From contig NZ_JAOVZW010000018.1 in NCBI RefSeq assembly GCF_026460885.1, positions 114,185 to 178,184 of the forward strand: a stretch of DNA of 64,000 nt. Reading direction: 5' to 3'. Source of the stretch: Chryseobacterium formosum. GTDB taxonomy: Bacteria; Bacteroidota; Bacteroidia; Flavobacteriales; Weeksellaceae. A program made the translations under genes and the position numbers. Of the stretch, positions 35,573 through 43,995 are shown in pieces (position 1 is the stretch's first letter; the number at the start of each line of letters is the position of its first letter). Below the pieces are notes generated by a model. It ran no database searches. It saw only the letters and a list, made by a program, of their open reading frames with translations, and was not told the origin of the DNA.

Positions 35573-36229
35573 ATGCAGATTCAAAGAAAAACTTTAGCAC
35601 AGGAAGTGGCAGATAGATTAATCGAAGGGATATCCAGCGATGAATATGCTATTGGTGAAAAACTTCCGATTGAATCTGAGCTGATGAAAATATACGGCGT
35701 TGGCCGATCAAGTATCAGAGAAGCAATAAAAATTTTATCCATCAAAGGAATTCTCAATGTGCAGCAAGGCGTGGGAACCTTTGTGGTTGCTAAAAATGCT
35801 CAGGAATCTTTAGAATCGCAAATGAATAAAGCAGAGATTCAGGAAGTACAAGAAGTTCGTTCTCTGTTGGATTCAAAAATTGCAGCAAAAGCAGCGATGA
35901 ACCGAACGGAGGAAAATTTAAAAAATATTAAAAAATATTTGGATCTAAGAACTCAGTACGCAGATGAAAATCTCGCGACAGAATGTTATCAGGCGGATAT
36001 CAATTTCCATCTGGCCATTGCAGAAGCTTGCGGAAACAAACTTTTACGGGAAATTTACAAAGTGGCAACAAAACATATTCTGAGTTCTTTTGAAATCAGA
36101 CATCACAATAATACGGACTCATTTAAAATTTCTCAAAAAATACACGCTGACCTTTATCAAGCTATCGAAAATGGTAATGCTGAAAAAGCGTCCATTATTG
36201 CACAAAAAATAGTTGATCAGATTTACTAA
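35573..36229 (+). CDS. GntR/FadR-type transcriptional regulator (FCD domain)
   Basis: The 218-aa protein has a winged HTH at 1-70 (GEKLPIESELMKIYGVGRSS, IREAIKILSIKGILNVQQGV) and an all-helical FCD effector domain at about 90-215 with metal/ligand-type residues (DINFHLAIAEACGNKLL, HIHADL-like KIHADLYQAIENG). FCD regulators bind small carboxylates or metals and usually repress their own operon. It is followed by an Fsr-like MFS gene; a 21-bp inverted repeat is present before both genes, which points to control of its own gene and of the transporter. The ligand is unknown. Confidence 0.9.
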   Translation: MQIQRKTLAQEVADRLIEGISSDEYAIGEKLPIESELMKIYGVGRSSIREAIKILSIKGILNVQQGVGTFVVAKNAQESLESQMNKAEIQEVQEVRSLLDSKIAAKAAMNRTEENLKNIKKYLDLRTQYADENLATECYQADINFHLAIAEACGNKLLREIYKVATKHILSSFEIRHHNNTDSFKISQKIHADLYQAIENGNAEKASIIAQKIVDQIY

Positions 36230-36245
36230 AAAAAATTTAATAAAA

Positions 36246-36266
36246 TTCATCAGATGATATGATGAA
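36246..36266 (+). promoter_or_regulatory. GntR operator copy 2 upstream of MFS gene
   Basis: TTCATCA, GATGATA, TGATGAA form a perfect 7-bp inverted repeat around 7 bases, and share 19 of 21 bases with copy 1. It overlaps two in-frame Met codons (36259, 36262), which supports the later start at 36280 for the transporter. Confidence 0.7.
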
Positions 36267-36279
36267 TAAAAGTAATATT

Positions 36280-37485
36280 ATGGAAAATATCTCTACTAAA
36301 ACAATTGACTCCACAAAAATTGTTTATCCTATCCTGTTCATGATTAGTTTTTCTCATTTTTTAAATGATTTAATTCAATCTACCATTCCGTCACTGTATC
36401 CTATTTTAAAAGGAGAATTCAGTTTATCTTTCGCTCAAATCGGAATTATCACCCTGGTATTTCAGCTCACTGCTTCTATTTTGCAACCCTTTGTAGGAAT
36501 TTATACTGATAAGAAACCTAACCCCAGATCTTTAGCCATCGGCATGGGATTATCAATGGCCGGATTACTATTATTGGCCGCTGCTCATCAGTATTATGTC
36601 ATTCTAATTTCTGTTGCATTAATCGGAATGGGCTCTTCTATTTTTCATCCTGAAGCTTCAAGGGTTGCACAATTGGCATCGGGTGGACAAAAAGGATTGG
36701 CTCAATCTATATTTCAGGTGGGTGGAAACTCAGGAAGTGCTATCGGACCTTTATTGGTCGCTTTAATTATTCTTCCTTTAGGACAAGGTTATGTAGGCCT
36801 GTTTGCCATTGCAGCTTTCATCGGAATCATCGTCCTGTGGAGAATCGGGAATTGGTACGCTGAAAGATTATCGTTGAAAAAATCTGCGAAACATCCCAGT
36901 GATATCATTGAAATACAGCTTTCTCGTAAAAAAGTTCTGTTTTCAGTGACTATTTTATTGTCTTTGGTATTTTCAAAATATATTTATTTAGCATCAATGA
37001 CCAATTATTTTACTTTTTTCCTCATTGATAAATTTCACATTTCGGTACAAGATTCTCAGTTATTTTTATTCATGTTTTTAGCGGCAGTTGCTGTAGGAAC
37101 TATTTTAGGTGGAAAATTGGGCGATAAATATGGCAGAAAAAAAATAATCTGGATTTCTATTTTAGGAGCCGCACCATTTACACTTTGCCTTCCTTATCTT
37201 TCACTATTCTGGACCATTACATTTGCAGTTATCATTGGACTGATCATTGCTTCTGCATTTTCTGCAATATTAGTTTACGCCACTGATCTAATGCCCAATA
37301 AAATCGGATTGGTTGCAGGATTATTTTTCGGATTTATGTTTGGGATGGGAGGAATTGGTTCTGCAATATTAGGCGCTCTTGCAGATGACACCAGTATAGA
37401 ATTTGTATTTAAAATTTGCGCATTCTTACCTTTAATGGGGATCATCACCGCATTTTTACCCAATATAAAAGGACATAAAAAATAG
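36280..37485 (+). CDS. fsr: MFS transporter, fosmidomycin-resistance (Fsr) type
   Basis: From Met 36280 (MENISTKT) the product is 401 aa with twelve membrane helices. It closely follows the Fsr family: SHFLNDLIQSTIPSLYPIL, GEFSLSFAQIGIITLVFQLT, SILQPFVGIYTDKKPNP, GMGSSIFHPEASRVAQLASG, GLAQSIFQVGGNSGSAIGPL. Fsr proteins export fosmidomycin and probably other small compounds by proton antiport. The natural substrate here is unknown. It sits behind the GntR gene with 50 bp containing an operator, so expression is probably induced when the GntR ligand is present. Confidence 0.88.
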   Translation: MENISTKTIDSTKIVYPILFMISFSHFLNDLIQSTIPSLYPILKGEFSLSFAQIGIITLVFQLTASILQPFVGIYTDKKPNPRSLAIGMGLSMAGLLLLAAAHQYYVILISVALIGMGSSIFHPEASRVAQLASGGQKGLAQSIFQVGGNSGSAIGPLLVALIILPLGQGYVGLFAIAAFIGIIVLWRIGNWYAERLSLKKSAKHPSDIIEIQLSRKKVLFSVTILLSLVFSKYIYLASMTNYFTFFLIDKFHISVQDSQLFLFMFLAAVAVGTILGGKLGDKYGRKKIIWISILGAAPFTLCLPYLSLFWTITFAVIIGLIIASAFSAILVYATDLMPNKIGLVAGLFFGFMFGMGGIGSAILGALADDTSIEFVFKICAFLPLMGIITAFLPNIKGHKK

Positions 37486-37592
37486 TCCCCAACACTGTTG
37501 ATGAGAACTATTATCATTAAATAGTAGAATTTAGGTTTAAGAAAGAATTACTACAATTGATTTTTTACTTAAAATTCTATTTTCTATTTATT

Positions 37593-38534
37593 TTAAATTC
37601 CAAAGTTGATAAAAATACTGAATCTTGATTTCGCTTCAATATCGCCTCCAGCTAAATTGGTGTAAGCCGGAAGCATGACTTCTGTTCCCAAACTGAATTT
37701 TTTATAAGAAGCTTCGAAACCTAACTTTCCATACAAAGCACTTCCTGCAGTTTTCGGAAGTGCTTCTTTATATTGACGATTTCGGTCATAGACTTCACCC
37801 TGAAAACCTAATTTTGCAGAAAGAATGCTTTTCTCATTTCCAAAAATTTGATAGAATCCTGTGGCTGAATAATTCCACTGATTGCCGAACTGATAGTGTT
37901 TTTTGTTTTCAGTTTTAATCGTGTAATCGGTATTGAGAAGCACAGCCAGTTTATTTTTCTGAAATCTGTAATTTAAAACTGCCTGATAATCCCAACTTCC
38001 GGTTCCCAGCTGAAAACTCGGATTGACTCCGGAAATTCCTTTTTCATCAAACTTTCCGAGCGGCATTTTTACTCCAACTCCGCCATTGAGTTGATGGATA
38101 TTATCTTTTGAACTCATCAACTGATAAATTCCCATTACATTAAAATCGCCTATTCCATTGATATCGATGTCACCCTGCAAAGTTTTCTTTTCATGAAAAT
38201 GAAACAGCAGACTTCCGTAAATACTCAATTTTTGAGTCAGAGGAATTTTTGCCCAAAGCTGAAGGGTATTGAAATATTGATCCTGCGTTAAATCATTCAC
38301 AAACAAATTCTCGTTCGCCTTATAATGCTGAGCGAAATATTTAATTCCGATAAACTGAGGATTTAATAAAGATTCAAAACCTGACGAACCATTTCCTGCT
38401 GCACAACCACAGGCATCACAATCATTAAATAAAATTTCACTCAGATCGTTTGGAATATATAAACTGTCATTGATCGTTTTAGCCTGATTTAAATTAAATA
38501 AAATCAGACTTAAGATTAAAAATATCTTCTTCAT
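37593..38534 (-). CDS. outer-membrane beta-barrel protein with N-terminal Cys motif (copper cluster)
   Basis: The 313-aa protein has a signal peptide (MKKIFLILSLILFNLNQAK), then a cysteine-rich patch CDACGCAAGNGSSG at about 41-54, then an amphipathic beta-strand pattern ending SIFINFGI, typical of outer-membrane barrels. Annotated relatives are usually called transporters. It lies 12 bp downstream of the MbnH-like gene on the same strand. The Cys patch could bind copper at the periplasmic face, which is inference. The substrate is not known. Confidence 0.7.
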   Translation of the reverse strand: MKKIFLILSLILFNLNQAKTINDSLYIPNDLSEILFNDCDACGCAAGNGSSGFESLLNPQFIGIKYFAQHYKANENLFVNDLTQDQYFNTLQLWAKIPLTQKLSIYGSLLFHFHEKKTLQGDIDINGIGDFNVMGIYQLMSSKDNIHQLNGGVGVKMPLGKFDEKGISGVNPSFQLGTGSWDYQAVLNYRFQKNKLAVLLNTDYTIKTENKKHYQFGNQWNYSATGFYQIFGNEKSILSAKLGFQGEVYDRNRQYKEALPKTAGSALYGKLGFEASYKKFSLGTEVMLPAYTNLAGGDIEAKSRFSIFINFGI

Positions 38535-38546
38535 TTTAATTAAAAT

Positions 38547-39593
38547 TTATTCCGCAAACTTGGGATTAGAAATAAAACTTTTGTCGGACAAAGTCTTGAG
38601 AAAGGCAATAATGAATTGTTTTTCCTGAGTATTCATAGTGATTCCGACATGATTATTTTGTTTCAATTGCGGATCGAGATTGGGATTATCCTCAACATTG
38701 TCTGAATAAAAATTAAGTACCGCATCCAACGTGTAAAATCTTCCATCATGCATGTATGGTGCAGTGTATTCCACATTTCTTAAGCTTGGAACACGGAATT
38801 TCATCCAGTCATTTTGATCCAGCGTTACACGATGTCGTCCCGCATCTTTAAACTGGGTATTGTAATACATTCCCGTGTTCCTGAAACTTTCATCGGTAAA
38901 CAATTCTCCGCTATGACACGAAGAACATTTCTGCTGAAACAAAACCATTCCCTGAGATTCTTCAGAAGATAAATTTAATTTCCCCTGCCTAAACTGATCA
39001 TATTTGGAATCCGCTGAAATTAAAGTGGCCATAAACTGCGACAGTGCTTTCAACACTCGTTCTCCAGTAATACTTTCGTCACCGTAAGCCTGCTTAAACA
39101 ATTTTTTATAAATACCTTCTTTACTAAGTTTTGCGATTACTTCAGGCATTGAACTATCCATTTCGTTTGCATCTGTAATTGGAATGATTGGCTGTTGGTT
39201 TAAATTATGAATCACGCCGTCCCACATATAGCGTTTCAGAAAAGCCATATTTTGAATAGCCGGCACATTTCTAATTCCGATTCTGTCGTCAATTCCATGA
39301 CTTACCGTGTGACTATGATGGGTAAATGCATGTTCCTGAATGTGGCAGAAACCACATGAAATCGTATTATTCCTTGAAAGTCTGCCTTCATAAAATAATT
39401 TTCTTCCCAACTCTACTCCATTTTTCGTCACTGGATTTTCATTTTGATCAAAAGTCATTTCCGGAAAATAAGACGGAAACTGAAGTTGAACTGCTTCATC
39501 TTTTTCTAGAGGCTGAATTACCTCATCAGAACAGGAAATGAAATTTAGAAAAGCAATGATCAATAATCCTGTTTTTAAAATAAGCTTAGTCAT
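38547..39593 (-). CDS. di-heme cytochrome c peroxidase, MbnH-like
   Basis: The 348-aa lipoprotein (FLNFISC) has two heme c motifs, CGFCH (within TISCGFCHIQEHAFTHH) and CSSCH (within QQKCSSCHSGELFTDE). It has other CcpA/MauG-like features (GVELGRKLFYEGRLS, TAPYMHDGRFYTLDAV). It overlaps the MbnP-like gene start by 8 bp. In characterised methanobactin systems the MbnH enzyme oxidises a tryptophan of its partner MbnP to kynurenine, creating a copper site. The same adjacency here suggests the same chemistry, though no methanobactin genes were seen. Confidence 0.85.
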   Translation of the reverse strand: MTKLILKTGLLIIAFLNFISCSDEVIQPLEKDEAVQLQFPSYFPEMTFDQNENPVTKNGVELGRKLFYEGRLSRNNTISCGFCHIQEHAFTHHSHTVSHGIDDRIGIRNVPAIQNMAFLKRYMWDGVIHNLNQQPIIPITDANEMDSSMPEVIAKLSKEGIYKKLFKQAYGDESITGERVLKALSQFMATLISADSKYDQFRQGKLNLSSEESQGMVLFQQKCSSCHSGELFTDESFRNTGMYYNTQFKDAGRHRVTLDQNDWMKFRVPSLRNVEYTAPYMHDGRFYTLDAVLNFYSDNVEDNPNLDPQLKQNNHVGITMNTQEKQFIIAFLKTLSDKSFISNPKFAE

Positions 39594-40413
39594 TATGAAC
39601 GTGATCTACTTTAAACATTTTCGTTAAATTATTGGTCACATTCACCAAATGCTGATTGGATCCCATCGCCATATTATTGGTCGTTGAAAGACTTAAAGCA
39701 GTTTCTCCACTTAAATATTGGTTGAAATCTGCCAGAATATGAATCGAAGGTTTTACAGTTGCCGAAACTCTTGCGGTTGTTGGAAGATCCAAAGTCACTT
39801 CACGGTACAGATCAGGAGTATTGTTGGCGGTTACATTTCCCATGTTGCCGGTGTGATTCATAAATTCAGTGTTGGCAGAACTCGTTCCGTATTTTCCTTC
39901 GAGTTTTACGAAAATATATCCGGCAGCCCAAAACCAAGTAAGGCTTTCTTTCTTGGCCTTTTCCCAAAACTCTGCCTGTCCGTTTTGTCCAAGTAAATAA
40001 GCATTCTGACTTATCCCTAATCCGAATTTTATTTTTTTGTAATTGCCTTTAGGGATTTCATCTAAGTCTACATAAACAATTCCGGCAACGGCTTTCTCCT
40101 GATTGATGATAAAAGCACCTTTGTCGGGATTATTTTCGTTGTATTTGAATTCATTTCCGTTTTCGTCAATCAAACTGACGTTGCTGATGACATATTTTAA
40201 GGTTGAAAACTTATGTTTTTGTCCGCTTGAAGATGTTTGAGTCGTTTGATTGAGCACAATATTCCCGAGATTATTGAACCCGTTTTCAAATTTGAGCTGA
40301 AGTTTTCCTTTTGTTTCCGGTGAGGAATCGTCTTCATCATTGTTACGGCAAGATGTGAAGGTTAGAAAAGTAAGAACAGTAAAGAATAATGATAAAAATT
40401 TATTGATGTTCAT
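39586..40413 (-). CDS. MbnP-family copper-binding lipoprotein
   Basis: The 275-aa lipoprotein (FLTFTSC) has the MbnP pattern: LQLKFENGFNNLGNIVLN, KHKFSTLKYVISNVSLIDEN, and the conserved tryptophan segment LTWFWAAGYIFVKLEG. A His-rich end (KVDHVHND) and HILADFN may add copper ligands. In the known family, one Trp is oxidised to kynurenine by the partner di-heme MbnH. The MbnH-like gene overlaps its 3' end. It lies in a cluster with SCO and YHS proteins, all copper-related, so a periplasmic or surface copper acquisition role is likely. Confidence 0.85.
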   Translation of the reverse strand: MNINKFLSLFFTVLTFLTFTSCRNNDEDDSSPETKGKLQLKFENGFNNLGNIVLNQTTQTSSSGQKHKFSTLKYVISNVSLIDENGNEFKYNENNPDKGAFIINQEKAVAGIVYVDLDEIPKGNYKKIKFGLGISQNAYLLGQNGQAEFWEKAKKESLTWFWAAGYIFVKLEGKYGTSSANTEFMNHTGNMGNVTANNTPDLYREVTLDLPTTARVSATVKPSIHILADFNQYLSGETALSLSTTNNMAMGSNQHLVNVTNNLTKMFKVDHVHND

Positions 40414-40609
40414 TGTTGATTTTTTAGTTGAAATGTTGATTTAATGCTGTATCCCGCGATAGGGATGGTAGCGGTTATCCTTTTTGTCTTATCTGAATCG
40501 TTGTTTTTATAGACTCATTTCATAGACAAAAAGATATGAGCGGACAGCCCGACCCGAGCTAAGGGTTTAGCGTTGGAGAGGGAATCGCCCAAAAAATTGG
40601 TATGTACAA
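40414..40609. repeat. intergenic region with long inverted repeat
   Basis: GCGGTTATCCTTTTTGTC (40471-40487) is nearly repeated inverted at GACAAAAAGATATGAGCGG (40525-40543), followed by a GC-rich patch (CAGCCCGACCCGAGCTAAGG). The base composition differs from the neighbouring genes and looks like an interspersed repeat. It sits just upstream of the MbnP gene, so it could also be its leader. Confidence 0.45.
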
Positions 40610-40978
40610 CTAAAAAATCGGTGGTCTGAAAATGTTTTTCAGAAAGAGGAAGGTGTAACCTTTTTGGTAAGTGAAATTCAGGTTTGGGAATGAGAAACTG
40701 TTCCCGATTGAGGTTTTGAAAATTTCTGTAGGAATGTAAAAATCCAGTACTTTTTGAATGGAATTTTTATCTTTTGAAAGTGGTAAAGAATCGATATCGT
40801 TGGTTTTTGACAATTCTTTGGTCAGATAACATTTACCGTTACAATGAAGGTCAACATTTTTCTTATTGACGCAGAGTTCTTCACTGATGTATTGATAATT
40901 TACAGCATACTCCACCAACGGAATCAGAGGCCTGAATACCGTAAAAAAGGTGAGAAATATGCTGCAAATTAAATTCAA
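40610..40978 (-). CDS. small Cys-motif membrane protein, paralogue 1
   Basis: The 122-aa protein has an N-terminal hydrophobic segment (LICSIFLTFFTVFRPLIPLV), then the motif LCVNKKNVDLHCNGKCYLTKELSK, which has three Cys spaced C-x9-C-x3-C. It ends in aromatic FLKNIFRPPIF. A paralogue with the same layout lies at 42937-43299. The family is common in Bacteroidota near copper and heme genes but has no settled name. The Cys pattern suggests metal or disulfide chemistry outside the membrane, which is inference. It follows the SOD gene by 3 bp. Confidence 0.65.
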   Translation of the reverse strand: MNLICSIFLTFFTVFRPLIPLVEYAVNYQYISEELCVNKKNVDLHCNGKCYLTKELSKTNDIDSLPLSKDKNSIQKVLDFYIPTEIFKTSIGNSFSFPNLNFTYQKGYTFLFLKNIFRPPIF

Positions 40979-40981
40979 AGA

Positions 40982-41656
40982 CTATTTTTTGCTTAACGCT
41001 TCGTCATATCTTCTGCTGATTTCTTTCCAGTTGGTCACGTTCCAGATGGCAGTTAAGTAATCCGCTCTTTTATTCTGATATTTCAGGTAGTAAGCGTGCT
41101 CCCAAACGTCGATTCCGAAGATTGGAGTTCCTTTTTCTTCTACAACATCCATCAGAGGATTATCCTGATTTGGTGTTGAAGAAACAAATAATTTCCCACT
41201 TTTATCTACAGAAAGCCAAGCCCAACCAGAACCGAAACGCTCTGCTCCTGCTTTAGCCATTTTCTCTTTGAAAGCATCCATGCTTCCGAAAGCATCCGTA
41301 ATGGCTTTTGTTAATTTTGCTGAAGGCTTTGTATCTTTTTGAGGAGTCAAAACCGTCCAGAATAATTCGTGGTTGTAATGTCCACCCGCGTTATTTCTTA
41401 CCGCCATTGGCAAAGTTCCTGCTTTTGAAAGAATTTCAAACAATGTTTGCTTTTCCTGTGGAGTTCCGGCAATTGCTTTATTCAAATTCGCAACGTACGC
41501 AGCTGCGTGTTTTGAATAGTGAATTTCCATAGTCTGTGCATCAATATTACCTTCCAATGCATTGTATGCGTACGGTAAAGGCGTTTGCTTAAACTGTGCA
41601 AACGCAAACTGCGCCGCAAAAACTGCACTTAGTGCAGCGATTTTAAAAATCTTCAT
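40982..41656 (-). CDS. exported Fe/Mn superoxide dismutase
   Basis: The 224-aa protein carries a clear signal peptide ([14 protein letters not shown]), unusual for most bacterial SODs, and then a full Fe/Mn-SOD fold. Ligand motifs are [13 protein letters not shown] (His), [14 protein letters not shown] (His), and [11 protein letters not shown] (Asp and His). It converts superoxide to peroxide and oxygen, here probably in the periplasm. Metal preference cannot be read safely. It sits in the copper cluster, 3 bp upstream of a Cys-motif gene, so it is probably in one operon with it. Confidence 0.93.
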   Translation of the reverse strand: MKIFKIAALSAVFAAQFAFAQFKQTPLPYAYNALEGNIDAQTMEIHYSKHAAAYVANLNKAIAGTPQEKQTLFEILSKAGTLPMAVRNNAGGHYNHELFWTVLTPQKDTKPSAKLTKAITDAFGSMDAFKEKMAKAGAERFGSGWAWLSVDKSGKLFVSSTPNQDNPLMDVVEEKGTPIFGIDVWEHAYYLKYQNKRADYLTAIWNVTNWKEISRRYDEALSKK

Positions 41657-41696
41657 AACTTTTTGTTTATATGGTTTAACATTTATTTTTTATTTG

Positions 41697-41777
41697 AGCT
41701 GGAAGCGGGGTGATGGAAGATGGATGTCTTTTCTCGGTGTAATATTACTTCCAGTATCTAGCTTCAAACTTCCTGCC
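41697..41777. repeat. repeat-like intergenic sequence
   Basis: Contains GAGCTGGAAGCGGGG and GATGGAAGATGGATG at the left, and ACTTCCAGTATCTAGCTTC and AAACTTCCTGC at the right, forming an imperfect inverted repeat. It looks like a third interspersed palindromic family. Only one copy is in the window. Confidence 0.35.
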
Positions 41778-42458
41778 TTATTTCAATAATTTCTTGATAT
41801 CCTCAATTAAAATTTCCCGGTCAGGATGGAATTTCCCATTCAATTTAGGGATTTTTCCTTCGGCATCTTCATAATTCAATCCTGAATAATAGAGAATCGG
41901 CATATTTTCTTTGTTGTACCTGCATCTGATGTTTCCGTCTTGGTCTACTAAAGCAATCATTCCGCTGTGATTGAGGTTTTCGCTTTCATCTTCTTTATCT
42001 CCTACATAAATATCAAACTGATCAGCCAAATTTCCGATATAAGTTCGGTCACCAGTCAAAAAATGCCAGTTTGGCGATTTTACTCCTATTCTTTGAGCAT
42101 GATTTTTCAAAAGTTCAGGAGTATCATTTTCAGGATCGATACTGATGGAGATAATTCCAAAATCAGGATTATTGATCTCGTCTTCAATCGCTCTCATGTT
42201 GGTATTCATCACCGGACAAATCGTTGGACATTTGCTGAAGAAAAACTCAACCAAATAAACTTTTCCCAGCATATCTTTATTTGTCACCACTTTATTATTC
42301 TGATCCGTCAGTTCAAAATCCGGAACTTTCATCACCGTATAAAGACTGCTTTTAAAATAGCTTATGCCAACTCCAATTCCCACAAACAATAAAGCAATCA
42401 CAACAATTGGAACAATGATTTTGCTTTTCGTATTGCTTTGCTTCTTATTTTTGGGCAT
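41778..42458 (-). CDS. SCO1/SenC-family copper chaperone
   Basis: From Met 42458 (MPKNKKQSN) the product is 226 aa; an in-frame Met at 42485 would overlap the YHS gene more. One N-terminal membrane anchor (VVIALLFVGIGVGISYF) precedes a thioredoxin-like domain with the copper ligands CPTICP (C-x3-C) and His in NHSGMIALVD. SCO proteins deliver copper to the CuA site of cytochrome oxidase or act in thiol redox. It follows the YHS gene with a short overlap, so the two are probably translated together. Confidence 0.9.
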   Translation of the reverse strand: MPKNKKQSNTKSKIIVPIVVIALLFVGIGVGISYFKSSLYTVMKVPDFELTDQNNKVVTNKDMLGKVYLVEFFFSKCPTICPVMNTNMRAIEDEINNPDFGIISISIDPENDTPELLKNHAQRIGVKSPNWHFLTGDRTYIGNLADQFDIYVGDKEDESENLNHSGMIALVDQDGNIRCRYNKENMPILYYSGLNYEDAEGKIPKLNGKFHPDREILIEDIKKLLK

Positions 42459-42720
42459 ACTTCTCAGGATTTTTATTAAACTCATCCTTACAGTAGCTAC
42501 TGCAAAAACCGTACGTTTTATTTTTGTAGACTGCGGTATGCTTCATATCAGGTTCTGTTTTCATATCGCAAATGGGGTCAACAGCATTGGCAAACTTTAC
42601 TGTTTTCACATTTGACTTCGAAGCTGTATTTTTTGTTTTGTGCTTTACTTTTAGGGGTTCCTGCGCACAGGAAAGTAATGAAACAGACAAAAATGCTGTT
42701 AATAAAATCTTTGATTTCAT
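42445..42720 (-). CDS. YHS-domain lipoprotein
   Basis: The 91-aa protein is a lipoprotein (FLSVSLLSC) followed by a YHS domain, with DPICDMKTEPD and YGFCSSYCKDEFNKNP. These Cys-rich domains bind copper or zinc in metal ATPases and trafficking proteins. It overlaps the next gene, SCO, which it precedes. A periplasmic copper shuttle for SCO is a reasonable inference. Confidence 0.85.
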   Translation of the reverse strand: MKSKILLTAFLSVSLLSCAQEPLKVKHKTKNTASKSNVKTVKFANAVDPICDMKTEPDMKHTAVYKNKTYGFCSSYCKDEFNKNPEKYAQK

Positions 42721-42936
42721 TTTATTTAAATTGAAATTAATACTTGAATTGAATAAAATTAAGTGGATTTTTAAACTAAATTTAATGTTGATTGGCTGAA
42801 ATTTGAACCATTAAGATCAGTTAAGTTTTAAGTTTCTTTAAGGAAATCGGATAGATTTTTAAGCATAAAACTTACACCTTTTAATCTTCGATAGTTTATA
42901 GATTAAACACAACTAGAAATTTAGTTTAAATAAAGT

Positions 42937-43299
42937 TTAGGATAAAGGAGGATGGAATATTCTGAAGAAATATTCTGAAGTATGAGAATCAACGTAATCA
43001 GAATCGGGATTTTTTAATTGAATCTCTGATTGTGACTGATTTGAAAAAGAAAGAATTTCATGAGACAGAAAAGCATCTAGGCCCGCAATTTTTATATTTT
43101 GTGAGTTATTGGATTGCTTTTCGGTTTTTGACAATTCTTTACTGACGTAACATTTTCCTTTACAGTCAGACTCAATTACTTTTCTGTTCTCACAAAGATT
43201 TTTCACGATGTAATCATAATTGACAGCATAATTGACCAATGGCAAAACCGGACGGATTGCAATGGTAAAAACAATGAAAAAGGATAAGAGAAACTTCAA
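42937..43299 (-). CDS. small Cys-motif membrane protein, paralogue 2
   Basis: The 120-aa protein has an N-terminal hydrophobic segment (FLLSFFIVFTIAIRPVLPLV) and the motif LCENRKVIESDCKGKCYVSKELSK. It aligns with paralogue 1 through YAVNY, LC, C-x-GKCY and KELSK and ends in a similar aromatic tail (FFRIFHPPLS). It lies 215 bp upstream of the YHS-SCO pair on the same strand and ends the copper cluster. The function is unknown. Confidence 0.65.
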   Translation of the reverse strand: MKFLLSFFIVFTIAIRPVLPLVNYAVNYDYIVKNLCENRKVIESDCKGKCYVSKELSKTEKQSNNSQNIKIAGLDAFLSHEILSFSNQSQSEIQLKNPDSDYVDSHTSEYFFRIFHPPLS

Positions 43300-43461
43300 G
43301 TATCAAATCTTTACCACAAATATAGTGTAGAAAATTGAGTTGAGTAGTCATTTATGATGAAAGTCAGTTTTGTTGTTAGAATTGGATGTTTGTGATTTTT
43401 TGTAGGACAAAGTTTGAAAGCTTACAATTGCCTTTTCATTTAAATTATTTAAATTTATCCT

Positions 43462-43869
43462 ATGAAAGTTTTAATTGTAAATGGTCCCAATCTCAATCTT
43501 TTGGGAACAAGAGAGCCGGAAATCTATGGAAATATTTCCATGGAAGATTATCTGGAAAAACTAAAATCTGAATTTTATTCGCATGAAATAAATTATTACC
43601 AATCAAATATTGAAGGTGAAATCATTAACAGACTTCAGGAAGATGATTTTGATGCACTTATAGTTAATCCAGGAGCTTTTACGCATTACTCTTATGCGAT
43701 TGCAGATTGTTTAAAGAATATTCAAAAACAAAAAGTGGAAGTTCACATCAGTAATATTTACAAAAGAGAAGAATTTAGGCAAAAATCTGTAACTGCAGCT
43801 TGTACGGATGCAGTTTTGTCTGGTTTTGGAATGGACGGATACCGATTGGGAATTTTGAGTTTGAAATAA
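43462..43869 (+). CDS. aroQ: 3-dehydroquinate dehydratase, type II
   Basis: The 135-aa protein has the AroQ fold: GPNLNLLGTREPEIYG with the catalytic Arg and Tyr, VNPGAFTHYSYAI, VHISNIYKREEFR. It catalyses the third step of the shikimate pathway. Length is slightly short but motifs are complete. It is a lone plus-strand gene, converging with pckA through a shared terminator. Confidence 0.95.
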   Translation: MKVLIVNGPNLNLLGTREPEIYGNISMEDYLEKLKSEFYSHEINYYQSNIEGEIINRLQEDDFDALIVNPGAFTHYSYAIADCLKNIQKQKVEVHISNIYKREEFRQKSVTAACTDAVLSGFGMDGYRLGILSLK

Positions 43870-43962
43870 ATTTCCCGCAGATTTCACAGTTTTTAAAGAT
43901 CATGTGTGAATTATATTTACGTAAATCAAACTGATTATGCAGATTTTTCTTTAAAATAAAAA

Positions 43963-43984
43963 AGCCTCATCAATTGATGAGGCT
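43963..43984 (-). terminator. terminator between aroQ and pckA
   Basis: A perfect palindrome (AGCCTCATCA / TGATGAGGCT with AT centre) followed on the minus strand by a T-rich run, just after the pckA stop. It may also act for aroQ. Confidence 0.85.
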
Positions 43985-43995
43985 CTTCACTATTT

